A stretch of 64,000 nt of DNA from Citrus sinensis (GCF_022201045.2 NC_068561.1:18292501-18356500), one strand, 5' to 3'; shown: positions 11,282 to 22,013, numbered from the stretch's first letter. Numbers and translations are program-made. Notes: generated by a model not told the origin, from the letters alone.

Positions 11282-12423
11282 TGAAATACAAGTATGCAAC
11301 CCAAGAGGGGGGGGTGAATTGGGATTCTAAAAAATTGTTCAATTTATTAAAGAAAATCTTAATGCAATTATAAATCAAATTCAAAGTAATAACAATTAAG
11401 ATGATCACAATTTAAAAAGATAAGGGAAGAGGGATTCGAACACCGAGATTTTTACGTGGTTCGGCCAACCTCGCCTACGTCCACGCCTCCAAGCTTTCCG
11501 GGCTTGAGGATTCCACTAAGCAAGCCTCCAAGGCTTCAAATGCTTACACTTGACTTCCAAGGTGTCAATGGACCTTTACAACAAGAGATTATCCCCAATC
11601 TCTTAACCCAAGTGTATCCCAACACTTACAATTACTCAAAGTAAAAGATTACAAATTGTTTTTCTCTCACACAATATTTAAGATTACAAATCAATGCCCA
11701 ATTTGTGAATAGATGAAGAGAGAATGTGTTTTAAGCGCTATGAAGATTGTATTCTCAAATATTTGCTCAATGGTCGTGTTGTGATCAATCTTTGTTTGAA
11801 TTTGAATGAGCTTATTTATAGATGCAGCTGAAAACTAGCCGTTATTGACTTTCTGCACACTGTCGGATCACCGTTAGCTAGATGTCGGATCGCCGTTTGA
11901 CTGGTCAATATGACCGTTGGGCTGATTTTTCAAATTGTCGGATCGCCGTTATCTAGATGTCGGATCGCCGTTTAGGTCCAGAGGCTACTGGTTGATATCG
12001 GCGAGCCGTTTATCACACATGTCGGTTCGCCGTTAATGTCCAGAGACTACCCTTCAGTTCTGGTTGATATCGGCGAGCCGTTTTATCAACATATCGGATC
12101 GCCGTTTAGGTCCAGAGGCTACTGGTTGATATCGGCGAGCCGTTTATCACAAATGTCGGTGTGCCATTTTCGTCCAGAGGCTAATCTCCATTTCTGCTTG
12201 AAATCGGCGAGCCGTTTACTACAGATGTCGGATCGCCGTTTTCCACAAAAACTGCTGCAGTGAACTATTTTGCAAGATGACTGTTTTGTCTCCAAATCTT
12301 TATAAAAATACTTTATGAAACTTGTCAAAATAGATGAAAATTATGTTGAGCTTTTAAAACAATTAATCAATCTTAATCATGTTTGTTATCATCAAAATCA
12401 ATAAGGAATAATTTATGTCAACA
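11282..12423 (-). repeat. 5' LTR of the complete Copia unit
   Basis: About 1142 bp, bounded by TG...CA in the element orientation (starts TGTTGACATAAA, ends ...TATTTCA), directly followed by the primer-binding site. A TATA box (TATAAATA on the minus strand, 11813-11820) marks the probable promoter, placing U3 at about 11850-12423. The U3 carries an array of CGG...CCG palindromic motifs (about 11864-12243). Confidence 0.92.
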
Positions 12424-13060
12424 CTTTTGTGTTATCAACTGTTGCTCGAACCACTGGAGTTGGAATCACCTTCCTTTCTCTTACTAGACCTGCGTTCACC
12501 AAAAACAGATCAGAGACGCCGGTGGTTTTGCCGGCGTAAACCCTCCGATGCCTAAGTTAGCACAAGGTGTTTACGGGAAAACAGTACAATTTGGATTCAA
12601 GAAGTTTGTTCGAAATTTGTAAGAAAATGGCCTGGTTGCAATTTGGCAGCGTTTTCCCCTCTTTTCCTTTTCCCTTTCTTCATCCATTTCTTCTTCTTTT
12701 ATAGCCATTGTCCCACGTTTTCGTTTACCTTTCATCCCTCCTTTTTTGGGTAGTGGCGGCCCCTCATGGGACTCTAACTGCTACATTATGGGCAAACGCA
12801 AGGCCCCGCGTTTCCCGTAACGGTTCTGGGAAAAGCGCAACTACCGTGATTCTGTGGGATCGTGTTCCCGCTTTTTTGGGAGATGGGTGTTGGCTCGGCA
12901 TATAACCCTGGTCGGTGTATTTCTCCGGTTGGCACTCGTCTCTGGTCGGCTCGTGTTTGTCCCCGCATTCTGTTCGTACCACTTGGCTGAGGTGATCCAG
13001 GCCGGTGCTGAAATAGTAGCATAGCCGACCTGGTGCTTTTATTTACTTAACAGTAGTTAC
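12424..13060. other. GC-richer intergenic relic, possibly an old LTR fragment
   Basis: Host flank directly right of the Copia array. It is noticeably richer in G and C than its surroundings and contains phrases seen in old plant Gypsy LTRs (for example CCCTCCGATGCCTAAGT at about 12541). No coding frame with recognisable content and no paired end was found. It may be a solo LTR or LTR fragment. Confidence 0.3.
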
Positions 13061-13513
13061 ATCTGATCCATTTCAGCTAATTAACTGCTCATATAAATAA
13101 GATTGAATTCATTTTTTCGCTTAATGGATTGACTTTGTAAATATCTTTAACAATTTAGTAGAATTAATAAGTAGGGAGAAATAATTTTTTTATTAAAAAA
13201 ATTATATTCAATTCATTGACATTACCAATCAAGAGCCCATAATTATGAGCTCAATCGATACAATTATAGCATGAAAAATGATATGCATTCAGCCGTTGTT
13301 GGACCTCGCTAAGGTCAGTTTTCGAAAGGAGACGTTGATCTTGATTGCCTACTCGTACTACATTATATATTTAATATTTTCTTACTTTATAGTGTCTATT
13401 TTGAGGGTTTAGGGACTGTTTTTTTTCCCATTCTCTTAAATGTTTTTATTTTATTTTATTTTAATAATAATTTCCCTTGGTTTCTAGGTTTATTCTAAAA
13501 ACAATTCCACTAA

Positions 13514-13785
13514 GGGTGCGTTTGGGATTGAAGTTGGGTATTGTAACTTAAAAGTTACAACACTAAAATGTTTAGTAAACAGCAACTGTTGTATTTTAAA
13601 AGTTGTTTTGACATGATTTTTCACTTATATAATATAAAATTTATTATATATTTAATAATTTTATCAAAATTATTATTTAAAATTTATAGTTACTACATAT
13701 TATTAACTTTTGTTTCATAATTACATTTTTTTTCCACAACATCTTTAGTTTTAAAGGTACAACATCTTAATCCCAAATAGAACCC
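13514..13785. mobile_element. MITE-like element with GGGTGCGTTTGGGATT ends
   Basis: About 272 bp with inverted ends: left GGGTGCGTTTGGGATTGAAG, right (reverse complement) GGGTTCTATTTGGGATTAAG. The interior is AT-rich and non-coding. No clean target-site duplication was found. A related, older copy lies at 25318-25533. Confidence 0.55.
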
Positions 13786-15109
13786 AAGACAAATTTTTTA
13801 GGTAACTTTAAAATTAATTCAAACTTTTAAGGGCTATTAAAAATATTTCTAACTGTTAATTTGGTTGCTCTTTGTGGTAGGGTTGGGATTGGTGGGGGTG
13901 CATGTCATTGCTCTTGGAGCATATATAACTCATGCATTTGTTGAGCATGCCTTGAAAATCTACGTCATGATAATTGGGTGGAAATGGGTGGAAGGGTTTG
14001 TAGGTCTCGTGGCAGGGGAGATATAATAAATTTCTTTCAATGTGTTCGTTAACTTCGAAATTTGCAGACACGTAAGGGTCTCATAGACGTTGTTAATAGG
14101 CTTTAATTTTCGGTTTACTAAAGAGAGCAGAAATAAGCCTGTTAAATTCTAGACTTTGAAAAATAAACAAGTTGGAACTTACAATGGGAAATTGTCAAAA
14201 CTCAAAAATTAAGTTAAACTCCGGGTCGTCCGCAAGGGCGTGGTCGAGTTGATGACAGCATTAAATTTGTAGGGATAATAAGAGAAAAAAATAAATATTT
14301 ATTTAAATTTTATCCATTTTCTTACTTTAAAAAAAATAAAAGAAAATGAATAATGCTAAGTATAGAGAAGCACGAGAAAAACGAGAGAATTTTGTCTTCT
14401 CTTTCTACCCACTCACTCTCTCTCTCTCTCTCAACTTTTTTTTACTTTATTTCTCTCGTCGTTCTCTTCACCAAGCATTTTCCAAAGAAAAGTTAAAGGC
14501 TGCGTCCTCATCTATCATCAGCTAGTGGAAACTCTTTCAGGCATATATCAACTTTCGATGATTTATTGTACTGGGGACTCTCTTTAAGACTTTAAACAAA
14601 GAAAAGAATCAATCGCTTTTCGATTTGGCTGGTTTAACTTCTTGTTCACATGTTTCTTCTTTGGTGGGCGAAACCGTTCTTTTTGGAAAAAAGCCAATAC
14701 CAATTTAATTCTATATATCATTATTATTTCATGACTTGCACATGTGCCAATCACGCATAAAAAAACATGAAAAAAGCAATATTGAGGTGGATTCTCTTGG
14801 TTCATTAATTGAATTGATAATAGTATTTCAGTGAAATTGTTTATGGACGTACAGTATAAGCTTTTCAAACTCTGAGTGCTATTGAATTTTTTTTTTAAAA
14901 AAAAAAACTCTCGAGTGCAATTGTAAATTTGAGTTGTAACGTTACTTCGATTCTATTTACCCAGAGATGATATCGATGATAAAATTAACTAGCCAAGAAC
15001 AAGAAATTAAACAAGGAACCAAAAAAAAAAAAAAAGACACAAACGTACACATACATTCATGAAACGACGATGGCATTAAAAGTTGAAAATTTGAAAGATA
15101 AAAGATAGA
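13786..15109. other. Intergenic DNA, no gene recognised
   Basis: AT-rich, with a (CT)n stretch near 14412-14432. The last ~100 bases probably hold the 3' UTR of the calmodulin-like gene. Two short minus-strand frames (13856-14071 and 14584-14868) have no recognisable content and the first lacks an ATG. Confidence 0.6.
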
Positions 15110-15733
15110 TCAAGAACTTCGAACAAGAACGCTCTGCATCATGTTCTTGAATTCGAAGAAGTCAACGCGGCCATCATGGTTGCGGTCAACGGAGCCAATC
15201 ATCTGCTGAACTCTGGCAATTTCATTGCCTTCGGTCAAGCCTAGCTTCCCCAAAACCACTTGCAACTCGTGTGCAGAAATGAATCCGTCTCCGTCCTCAT
15301 CAAACACCTTAAACGCCTCCGACAAGTCGGCCTCCTCCTGCGACAGTACCTTCTTGTTCCCCTCGTCAGCATCAGTTGTCGTGGTTGATGTCAGATCATT
15401 TAATGGAAAAAAAGTTTCATCTAAAGATTCATGCAAGGATACAAAATCTTCAAAGTCAAGGCCGTCATTGCCGGGTTTGACGTGGGAGGCGATGGTGGAT
15501 TCTAGCTCCGAGAGGTCGGTTTCGAGTCCGAGAAGGTTGAGTGCCTGGTGAAGCTCCTTGACGGTGATCATCCCGTCGCCGTTTTTGTCAAACATGTCGA
15601 ATACGCGGCGGAGACGGAGTGTGTTGAGGCTGGGGCAACGTAATCGGAAGGAGCTGGAAGATGATGGCCTCCTGCTCCAGCGGCGCTTTTCTGTAGGAGT
15701 TGCCCCGGGGCCTGCTGCTGCAGCTACTTCCAT
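15110..15733 (-). CDS. Calmodulin-like protein, CML42-type calcium sensor
   Basis: Intronless, 207 residues. Three canonical 12-residue EF-hand loops are visible: DKNGDGMITVKE (49-60), DEDGDGFISAHE (145-156) and DRNHDGRVDFFE (183-194). A fourth site (about 87-98) is degenerate, lacking the acidic residues at loop positions 1 and 3. Three working hands separated by a Thr-rich linker, behind a basic Ser/Arg-rich N-terminus, fit plant CML41/42/43-type proteins, which bind calcium and relay signals in development and stress responses. The frame is open for 47 more codons upstream, but that extension begins with TTG, so the ATG at 15733 (MEVAAAAG) is chosen. No membrane segment or signal peptide is evident. 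The exact orthologue is not certain. Confidence 0.88.
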   Translation of the reverse strand: MEVAAAAGPGATPTEKRRWSRRPSSSSSFRLRCPSLNTLRLRRVFDMFDKNGDGMITVKELHQALNLLGLETDLSELESTIASHVKPGNDGLDFEDFVSLHESLDETFFPLNDLTSTTTTDADEGNKKVLSQEEADLSEAFKVFDEDGDGFISAHELQVVLGKLGLTEGNEIARVQQMIGSVDRNHDGRVDFFEFKNMMQSVLVRSS

Positions 15734-17029
15734 TGTGTTTTTAAACGAAGGACGTAGTTGCAGGCAGTTGATGATCCCCGAGAGACAGAAGAAGAAGAAG
15801 AATGAACGAGCTTTTTGGGAGTATGGGGAAGAAGAAGGGTTAACAGGTTTACACAAATATGGAAAAAATTTCAAGTTTCATTGACTATAATATGTGGGAT
15901 GATACGCGTTCGGCGGCGTTAAGGCTGTATATTGGGGGATTTGGGCAATTGCAGTCCATGTGGGATGTCACTTGTGACCATTTCTTTTTTCTTCCAATTG
16001 TTGGGCTTCGTTCCACTCGTTCTCCTTTGAATTTTGCCCTTAGCAGTAGGTATTTATTAGGTGAATGGACCAACCCGTTAAATTTTTATGCAGAATTGTC
16101 TAAATTTAGGCTCCATCAATTTATTATTATTATTATTTTAAAAAGTTAGTTGTGAATAATAGTGTTTACGAAAAAAAAAAAACTTTATTAATACATAATC
16201 ATTCATAGGTACAAGTGTTTTTGTTTTTTGTTTTTAAATACAGATACGCCGTTAATCCGTACAGCTTAATAAAATTATTTTTTAATACATTATAAAATTA
16301 TGTTGTTTAATAATATTAAAATTTGACTCTATTAAGCCGTACAAGTTAAAAGAATGCTGGCATAAAAAAAAATTAAAGAAACCCACACTAAAAAAAACTA
16401 ATAAAATACAAAATCTGAAGATATTATATATTGTAAATCACAATTACTTTTTATCGCAATTGCAATGGATAAATGCCGCCGGTTGGCTGCTTAGAAGTAT
16501 TATTTTTCAAAATATTCTTTTCTTAACTACTAAAAGTGTGGATAATAGAAATAGGTTGATTTTTTTAAATTAACCCTATTTCTATTACATTTTCTAAAAT
16601 TTCCCTTTTTAAAAGAAATAGAAATACCCCAAAAAGAAAACGCATAGCGCAAGCGTCTTCGAATATATATATTTTAAAGGGGTCTTAGAATATTTGATTG
16701 AAGGTCCGTAGTCCATACGCGCTAATTAATAAGAAAATGGAAAAAGAAAATGCGCGTTGAGAAAGAAAAATGAAAAAGAAAATGGAGAGTGCAGAAAGTT
16801 GGAAATTAGAACGTGTGCCATCTGTCTATTGGCTAACGTTAGTGATGCCACGTTCTGAAGTTCAATTCCGGATCCACGTGGGATTCAGTCAACAAATGTG
16901 GACGCGTGACCGACAATGGGCCCAAGTTGTCCAAGTGGAAATGGTGAGATCCGAATCATCTCTATCGGGAATCGGATCTTGGGGCGCGAGGGCAGCGTAT
17001 AGGGCGCAAGCAAAGCTAAAGACAGAGAG
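15734..17029. other. Intergenic region between two divergent genes
   Basis: Promoter region shared by the calmodulin-like gene (leftward) and the gene at 17637 (rightward). It contains an AT-rich hairpin (about 16540-16587) and, near the right gene, a perfect G-box palindrome CCACGTGG at 16874-16881. No coding content is recognised. Confidence 0.55.
16874..16881. promoter_or_regulatory. G-box (CCACGTGG)
   Basis: Perfect palindromic G-box core about 290 bases upstream of the inferred 5' UTR intron of the following gene. bZIP and bHLH factors bind such sites. The role here is inferred from position alone. Confidence 0.4.
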
Positions 17030-17636
17030 AGTAAATGAAATTCACATTCACTCCACTTTTAACACTTTCAGTTCCCGAAAAGAAGGGAAAAAAATCGAAG
17101 TGCTAACTCACCAGTTGTGTTTTCTTTTGCCGCGGCTGCTGGCTTTCTTCAACCTCCTTCTCAGGTAACTTATTCTTCAATCTCTATTCCTCTTTGCATT
17201 TTCTTCTTTTGTATTTCGTCCGTTTTATCTAAAATTGAAACTGTTTGGCTCCCTCTGTTTCCTGGATCTACGGTTAGATGCTTCATTTTGTAATAAAAAT
17301 ACCATTTTTTTATTAGGCTTCTTTGATTGTAGGTTCCTTTAAGAGCCTCGTGCATCATTATTCTGGTTAATGTTTTTGGCCCAACGCATTTGTAATTATA
17401 TGTTTCTCGATTTTGGTTTTGTTTCGGATTTTTTGTTTTTGGTTCTGTTGTCTTTTAATTCTAGAATAGTTGATATTTCAATGTGAATGGTGTTTAAGTT
17501 CAATTAGAAACGAGTTTTGAATTTGGGTGCTGTTAGTTAGGGTTTTATTCTTGTTCCCCCAAAAGTTCGATTTTGGGATGTTAATTTGTTCCCATTTTCG
17601 ACAGCTATTTCGCCTGCTGTTTTAATTATTTGTGTT

Positions 17637-18341
17637 ATGGACTCTGGAGCTTGTGCGGATCAATCAAATCAGTGCCAAGGTTTGTCTCGAAATTTTTCTG
17701 AGAAATTGGATGAAGTTAGAAATAAGGAGGCTGCTGTTGATTCATCCACTATGGCTGGTGAGGCAGCTCCTCAGGGACCAATAACTCCTGTTCTGAAGAG
17801 AGAGGTAGTTGATGTTCCCTTTGATTGTGATTCACCACTCACTGAGGCCACCAAAGTTTCTTTGTTTGTGGTGGAAACTATTACGAAAGAGGACCAAGTT
17901 GCTTCTGTCAATGATGGCAGTCCTCGAACACCCAAGGATGTTGTTTTCGACCCTTTTGCACCCGGGCCTGATCACTTGGCGATGGCTCCTCTTTGTAAGA
18001 AATATGTTTGCCAAATGAAAACTAGTGCTGCACGTCGCCTGAATTTTGATTCTTCTCTCAAGTTAATGGAAGATAGTACTGATGTAGATGATATGGAATC
18101 AATTTCGGATGAGGAGATGTTTGAATCTGTGTATAATAATCTTTTGGAAGCCATTGTTTCAAAGCAGGCTGAGGATCTCCTCACTGAAATTTCAAACGTT
18201 GAATGGGATCCTGATTCTTGCAAGACACCTCCAACAACTCAACTGAGTGGAATTGCTGAAACCTGCCCTGGTGCTCCAATGAAGCCCTCAGCAAAATCAA
18301 GGAAGATTGATTTGGATTTATGCAGGAAGCTTGAGTTCTGA
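17637..18341 (+). CDS. Uncharacterised plant protein with CDK-target features
   Basis: 234 residues in one coding exon. I do not recognise a named family. Visible features: a conserved-looking block SPRTPKDVVFDPFAPG (about 95-110) with two proline-directed phosphosites, further TP sites at about 50 and 207, a cyclin-binding-like RxL motif (ARRLNF, about 122-127), and an acidic stretch SISDEEMFESVY around 145-156. It is soluble, acidic, and has no membrane segment. The ATG at 17637 is chosen because a 5' UTR intron (GT at 17165, AG at 17604) can be read and the earlier in-frame start has no ATG of its own. RxL plus TP/SP sites hint at a cyclin-CDK substrate or regulator; this is inference. Left neighbour is divergent, right neighbour convergent. 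Confidence 0.75.
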   Translation: MDSGACADQSNQCQGLSRNFSEKLDEVRNKEAAVDSSTMAGEAAPQGPITPVLKREVVDVPFDCDSPLTEATKVSLFVVETITKEDQVASVNDGSPRTPKDVVFDPFAPGPDHLAMAPLCKKYVCQMKTSAARRLNFDSSLKLMEDSTDVDDMESISDEEMFESVYNNLLEAIVSKQAEDLLTEISNVEWDPDSCKTPPTTQLSGIAETCPGAPMKPSAKSRKIDLDLCRKLEF

Positions 18342-19488
18342 TGGTGTTGAGGTTTGATGCAGATAGTATGACATAGCACCCATAGCTAATTTTTGCACTA
18401 GTGCATCATGTTGTAGTTTTGAAGCCCTAACTTTTGTTCCTCTAAGTCATTACTGTGTGGCACTGAGAGAATTTATTTTAGGGGAATCTGACCTAGATTA
18501 AAGTGTATTATTAGCATTGTATAGTATTGTTGACATTAATCTTATTTGGAAGTTGGCAAGTGTCCCTTTCGTTTCAACGATTGTAACAAGTATTACTTCC
18601 TTGATTCTTTTGTATCATGTATTGTTTGCACTGTGGCTTCTGTCTTATCTGTTTGCAGAAGTCTGCAAGATGCATTAGTATGATTGGAGTACCAAACTTA
18701 TATAGAATGTAATTTTATCTATTAAATGGTGGATTCTCCATTTGTGCAATGCAATCTGTCCAAGAGTTTGCAATGTCAAATCCGCTTTTGTCTGGGTCTG
18801 AAATTGTTATGGATTAATTCTGCATTGGCAAAACTTAATGTGGAAACTTCCATAGTGGCTCGTATTGTATGTAGGAAAGCCTAGATCAAGATTTTGGGTA
18901 GTGACAGGGTCTGCTGATTTTCTTTCAAAAAGCTAATGGCGATATCATGAAGGGAGCAAGCAGTATGCTCTTGATTCACGTCTGAGGCATTGTGTAGAAT
19001 AGAAATTTCCCAGATGATGACAGAGGCAATGGCTATTTGGTTGAACGGTGGGTGGGGAGTAGATTGGTGAGTTAGCTGTTGTATAATTGTGTAAGCATAT
19101 TCAAGAAGGCAGTTACTTAACTGATTTGTTCTTGTATTATTATTATTATTATAATATACTTTTCACAGGTCTGATATACCAGACTAGTAAAAGATTTGCG
19201 CTTGTTCTCAGGCCATAATTTGCAAATGGACGCGCCATTTTGGGCAGAACCACAGATTCAATCTAATGATGAATAAGAGTATTTTCTTCCTGTAAACAAG
19301 ATAAGAATGGGAATAACGAATATCGTAACTAAGCGTTTTTATACATCTACTCTCTTCTCTTCTAATAAACTCTTATACATCAAACTTTATATAAAAGATA
19401 ACTGAGTTTCACGCCAGCATCTAAGCAAGAATATTAAACCGACAAACTTGCATCTGAAGCAACGGGAAGAGTCTCCGATGCCTGCAAA
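18342..19488. other. 3' flanks of two convergent genes
   Basis: Contains the 3' UTR of the 17637 gene and, toward the right, the 3' UTR of the first LEA_2 gene. A short (TTA)n run lies near 19138. No further gene seen. Confidence 0.6.
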
Positions 19489-20124
19489 TCAAAACCTAGC
19501 CTTGTTCTTACACTTTTGACTCTGAATCTTGAAGGCAAGAACAGAAAAGGTGAACTGGCACTCAGAAGTAGCAACTATGTGCTTTTTAAAAATCCCCAGC
19601 AAGTTGACCCTGCCCGGAATCCTCGTATGCGTCTCCATTACTAGTTCCCCATCCAACACATCTCTGATCAAAGCACTTAGATTGGATGCCACCTCATCCA
19701 CCTGAAGTGTCAGCCGGCTGGGCAGAACAGCAGAGCCCCTAGCCGGTATCAGTCCCGGATCAATATCAACATCCCCAACCTGTTTACCTTGGTACAGAAG
19801 CAAACTCTTGCCAGAGCCATGCTTGAAGCTGGCACGGTTCCGGTTCTTAACAAGAATCTGAAGATCAAGTGTGAGGTTGAGTTGAATATCAACGGCTGGG
19901 AAAGTCACACGCGGAGCGAACCCATCAATCTTTGCTGATTGAAGCTCAGTTATAGGCTGTTTCGTTTTGAAAACAGTCAATGCCAGGATCAAGATTATGA
20001 TGAAAAACGCCAACAGCAACAGTATAGCTACCCCAGTTGCAATAAGGCAACACCGGCGTCTCCTTCGGCGGAGGAGCAAGACTTGCTCCTCATCATGTTC
20101 TGTCATTGCTTTTCGGATGATCAT
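19489..20124 (-). CDS. LEA_2 / NDR1-HIN1-like membrane protein (copy 1)
   Basis: 211 residues, no intron. A run of six arginines (about 19-24) is followed by one transmembrane helix (about 26-52), then an outward LEA_2 domain with the typical beta-rich pattern (LNLTLDLQILVKNRNRASF, about 82-100) and a C-terminal ending rich in Lys and Cys. This is the layout of NHL proteins: type II anchors whose members include NDR1 and HIN1, many linked to defence or drought. The ATG at 20124 is used; a second ATG at 20106 (MTEHDEEQ) is equally possible and would remove six residues. A paralogue lies 1.2 kb upstream on the same strand. Confidence 0.88.
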   Translation of the reverse strand: MIIRKAMTEHDEEQVLLLRRRRRRCCLIATGVAILLLLAFFIIILILALTVFKTKQPITELQSAKIDGFAPRVTFPAVDIQLNLTLDLQILVKNRNRASFKHGSGKSLLLYQGKQVGDVDIDPGLIPARGSAVLPSRLTLQVDEVASNLSALIRDVLDGELVMETHTRIPGRVNLLGIFKKHIVATSECQFTFSVLAFKIQSQKCKNKARF

Positions 20125-21368
20125 TTGAGAGAATTGTAAGGGAGTTTGTTTCGTCTGAGTCTTTTAGATAAGATGAGAGTTGGAGTTAACAGGTGGGAGT
20201 GGAGCATAGAAAAAGCAAAATTGATTTATGTGGTGTGGTGAGGTGAGGTGGTAGGGAGTTGAATGCGTTAAATGCAATCAACCGTCCACATGATCTTACC
20301 ACAAACGACGCTTTCCTGCATCTTATGGCTTTAATTAGCCAGCTAATTTTTCGCTCAAATAAGGATTTGTTTCCCGTTGTACAGTAACTATAATGATATG
20401 TGATCAATTAGTAATTCAATCGTAGATTTTTTTAAATGAAATTTGTATCAAGAGGAATAAAGTGGTTACTACTTGCAAAAGGGAAAGTACTTTGGAATTT
20501 GGACTTGCATATAACTCCAAATCGGACAAAACAAATCAACCCAAATTATACGATTTATAGTGACCAAATTATCGAGTAATCGAATAGATTTGTCACCTTA
20601 TTGGAGTCGTCTTATTATAAAGACCGTAGCATTTATAATTACAAGTCTAGAAAAGTATTTTTTTGGAAGGTGGAAATAGGGCTTGGTTGTATCTTTGTTG
20701 ACAAATGTGGGCGATAAAGAAAGATACAGTTGAGTTCAATAAGAGAAAAAGAAAATGAGGAGCATGGAGACACAAGGAGTCCAATGCCATCTACATGCGC
20801 CATAAATTGACTTTGTTGGTGTGAACATTACTCTGCTTCTGCCCCAAAATATCTTGATAAAACTGTAAACCTAACCCACGCGGCCGCGCCTTAACGATTG
20901 CAAATGCATATCACTCAGAAACCGGAGATTCCACGGAACACACACAGCTCATGATGAAGCGACAAATTGGGTAAATACCCATATATATATATTTTTTGGA
21001 ATAATGTGTTGTTACTTAATTGACCGGAGCTGCTGCACTAGAAAATTTGTCAAACTTCTAATTCCAGCCGGCTCTAAGTACTAACCCATTAATGAATCTT
21101 TGCCAACCAACAACCATACCCGTTGGAAAACAAATCAATTTCGCACACAGCCCATTAATAACAAAATTGAAAATAGTCAAGGGTTCATTTCAATTTCCTA
21201 TCCCAAAAACGTAGAAAAAAGGAAAAGCACATAACAAAAATTTTAGTGATTAATTACATACAGAACCGTGTAATTTCCTATTATAATCATCATCAGACAA
21301 ACTACTATTACAAACATAAGGCAACAACAGACAAATAACATCGAGATCCATACAGCAGTAAAAATGAA
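20125..21368. other. Spacer between the two LEA_2 genes
   Basis: Promoter of copy 1 and 3' flank of copy 2. AT-rich with an (AT)n run near 20981. No coding content seen. Confidence 0.55.
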
Positions 21369-22013
21369 TTAAATTTTGGCCTTAGTCTTGCAATCCTGAT
21401 CGCTGACCGTTCTGTTACCAAGAAACACAGTAAAATGGCAAGTAGAGGTGGCAGAGACCGAAATCTTGATACCCACAATATTAACTTTCCCAGAAACCTT
21501 GGCCATAGTACTCATCGGCATCGAACCGGCCGTAGCATCAGAAAACAACTGGGGATTCGAGAGAAACCGATTGGCCAAAATGGTCACTGTCATATTCAAC
21601 GCAGTCGTTTTATCCGCCGATATCTTGGCTACCGGAATCGGTACTACACCCACGGTGTCACCCCTGTACATGATATCAGCGTTGCCCTTCTTCAACTTCA
21701 TGCTGACCTTATTGGGGTTTTTAATGCCCACGTTCACGTCTAAGGTGATGTTGAGATTGACTCTCATTCTCGCCGAGTCTAAAGCGATCGAAACGTCTTG
21801 GACGGTGATTGAATTTATTGTCGTCTTGGGATCCTTGGCTTTGAACACCGTTAACGCTAGGATCACGATGAGTAATACTATCGCGACTATGCTTACTAAA
21901 ATACCGATACAGATGTTTCTTTTCCGATGGCTTCGTCCACTCTTCGGAGGCTTTGGTTTATCTGCTTGACCGGCGGCGGCGGAGGGGGCAATCGGAGCTT
22001 CTTCGGGGTCCAT
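21369..22013 (-). CDS. LEA_2 / NDR1-HIN1-like membrane protein (copy 2)
   Basis: 214 residues, no intron. An Ala/Pro/Lys-rich cytosolic tail (1-35, ending in a basic SGRSHRKRN) leads into one transmembrane helix (about 36-58), then a LEA_2 domain (LNITLDVNVGIKNPNKVSM, with the NPN signature typical of the family). The C-terminus keeps paired cysteines (STCHF, QDCKTK) also present in copy 1. The ATG at 22013 (MDPEEAP) is chosen; ten upstream in-frame codons begin with TTG. A TATA box fits at 22119-22126. Copies 1 and 2 share layout and C-terminal motifs but differ widely in sequence, so the tandem duplication is old. Confidence 0.9.
   Translation of the reverse strand: MDPEEAPIAPSAAAGQADKPKPPKSGRSHRKRNICIGILVSIVAIVLLIVILALTVFKAKDPKTTINSITVQDVSIALDSARMRVNLNITLDVNVGIKNPNKVSMKLKKGNADIMYRGDTVGVVPIPVAKISADKTTALNMTVTILANRFLSNPQLFSDATAGSMPMSTMAKVSGKVNIVGIKISVSATSTCHFTVFLGNRTVSDQDCKTKAKI

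Larger units (their letters stand above)
2587..12423 (-). mobile_element. Complete Copia LTR retrotransposon unit, SIRE/Maximus-like
   Basis: A full unit with 5' LTR on the right (11282-12423), primer-binding site, gag region, pol region, one extra reading frame, polypurine tract and 3' LTR (2587-3727). The order protease, integrase, reverse transcriptase, RNase H makes it Copia. The LTR start TGTTGACA, the polypurine tract AAAAAGGGGGAGATT and a large frame after pol are typical of the SIRE/Maximus lineage. The two LTRs differ by only a handful of substitutions and one single-base length change over about 1.14 kb, so by eye the insertion is young, probably a few hundred thousand years or less. 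The gag-pol coding region looks interrupted about twice and is otherwise whole. A second internal copy follows on the left. The right flank begins CTTTT; the matching target-site duplication cannot be checked because the left end is outside the window. Confidence 0.93.

Noticed and set aside
12708-13022. Overlapping short frames in the GC-rich relic
   Set aside because: Several frames are open on both strands at once, as expected from composition. None has a recognisable motif.
13856-14071. 71-residue minus-strand frame near the MITE
   Set aside because: Begins with GTG, matches nothing I know, and lacks plausible flanking signals. It might be a decayed gene fragment but cannot be supported.
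16770-17168. 132-residue frame upstream of the 17637 gene
   Set aside because: It ends exactly across the inferred 5' UTR splice donor and has no domain. It is most likely promoter and leader sequence.
17586-17636. N-terminal extension of the 17637 protein
   Set aside because: The first codons lie across the inferred intron acceptor at 17604 and do not start with ATG.
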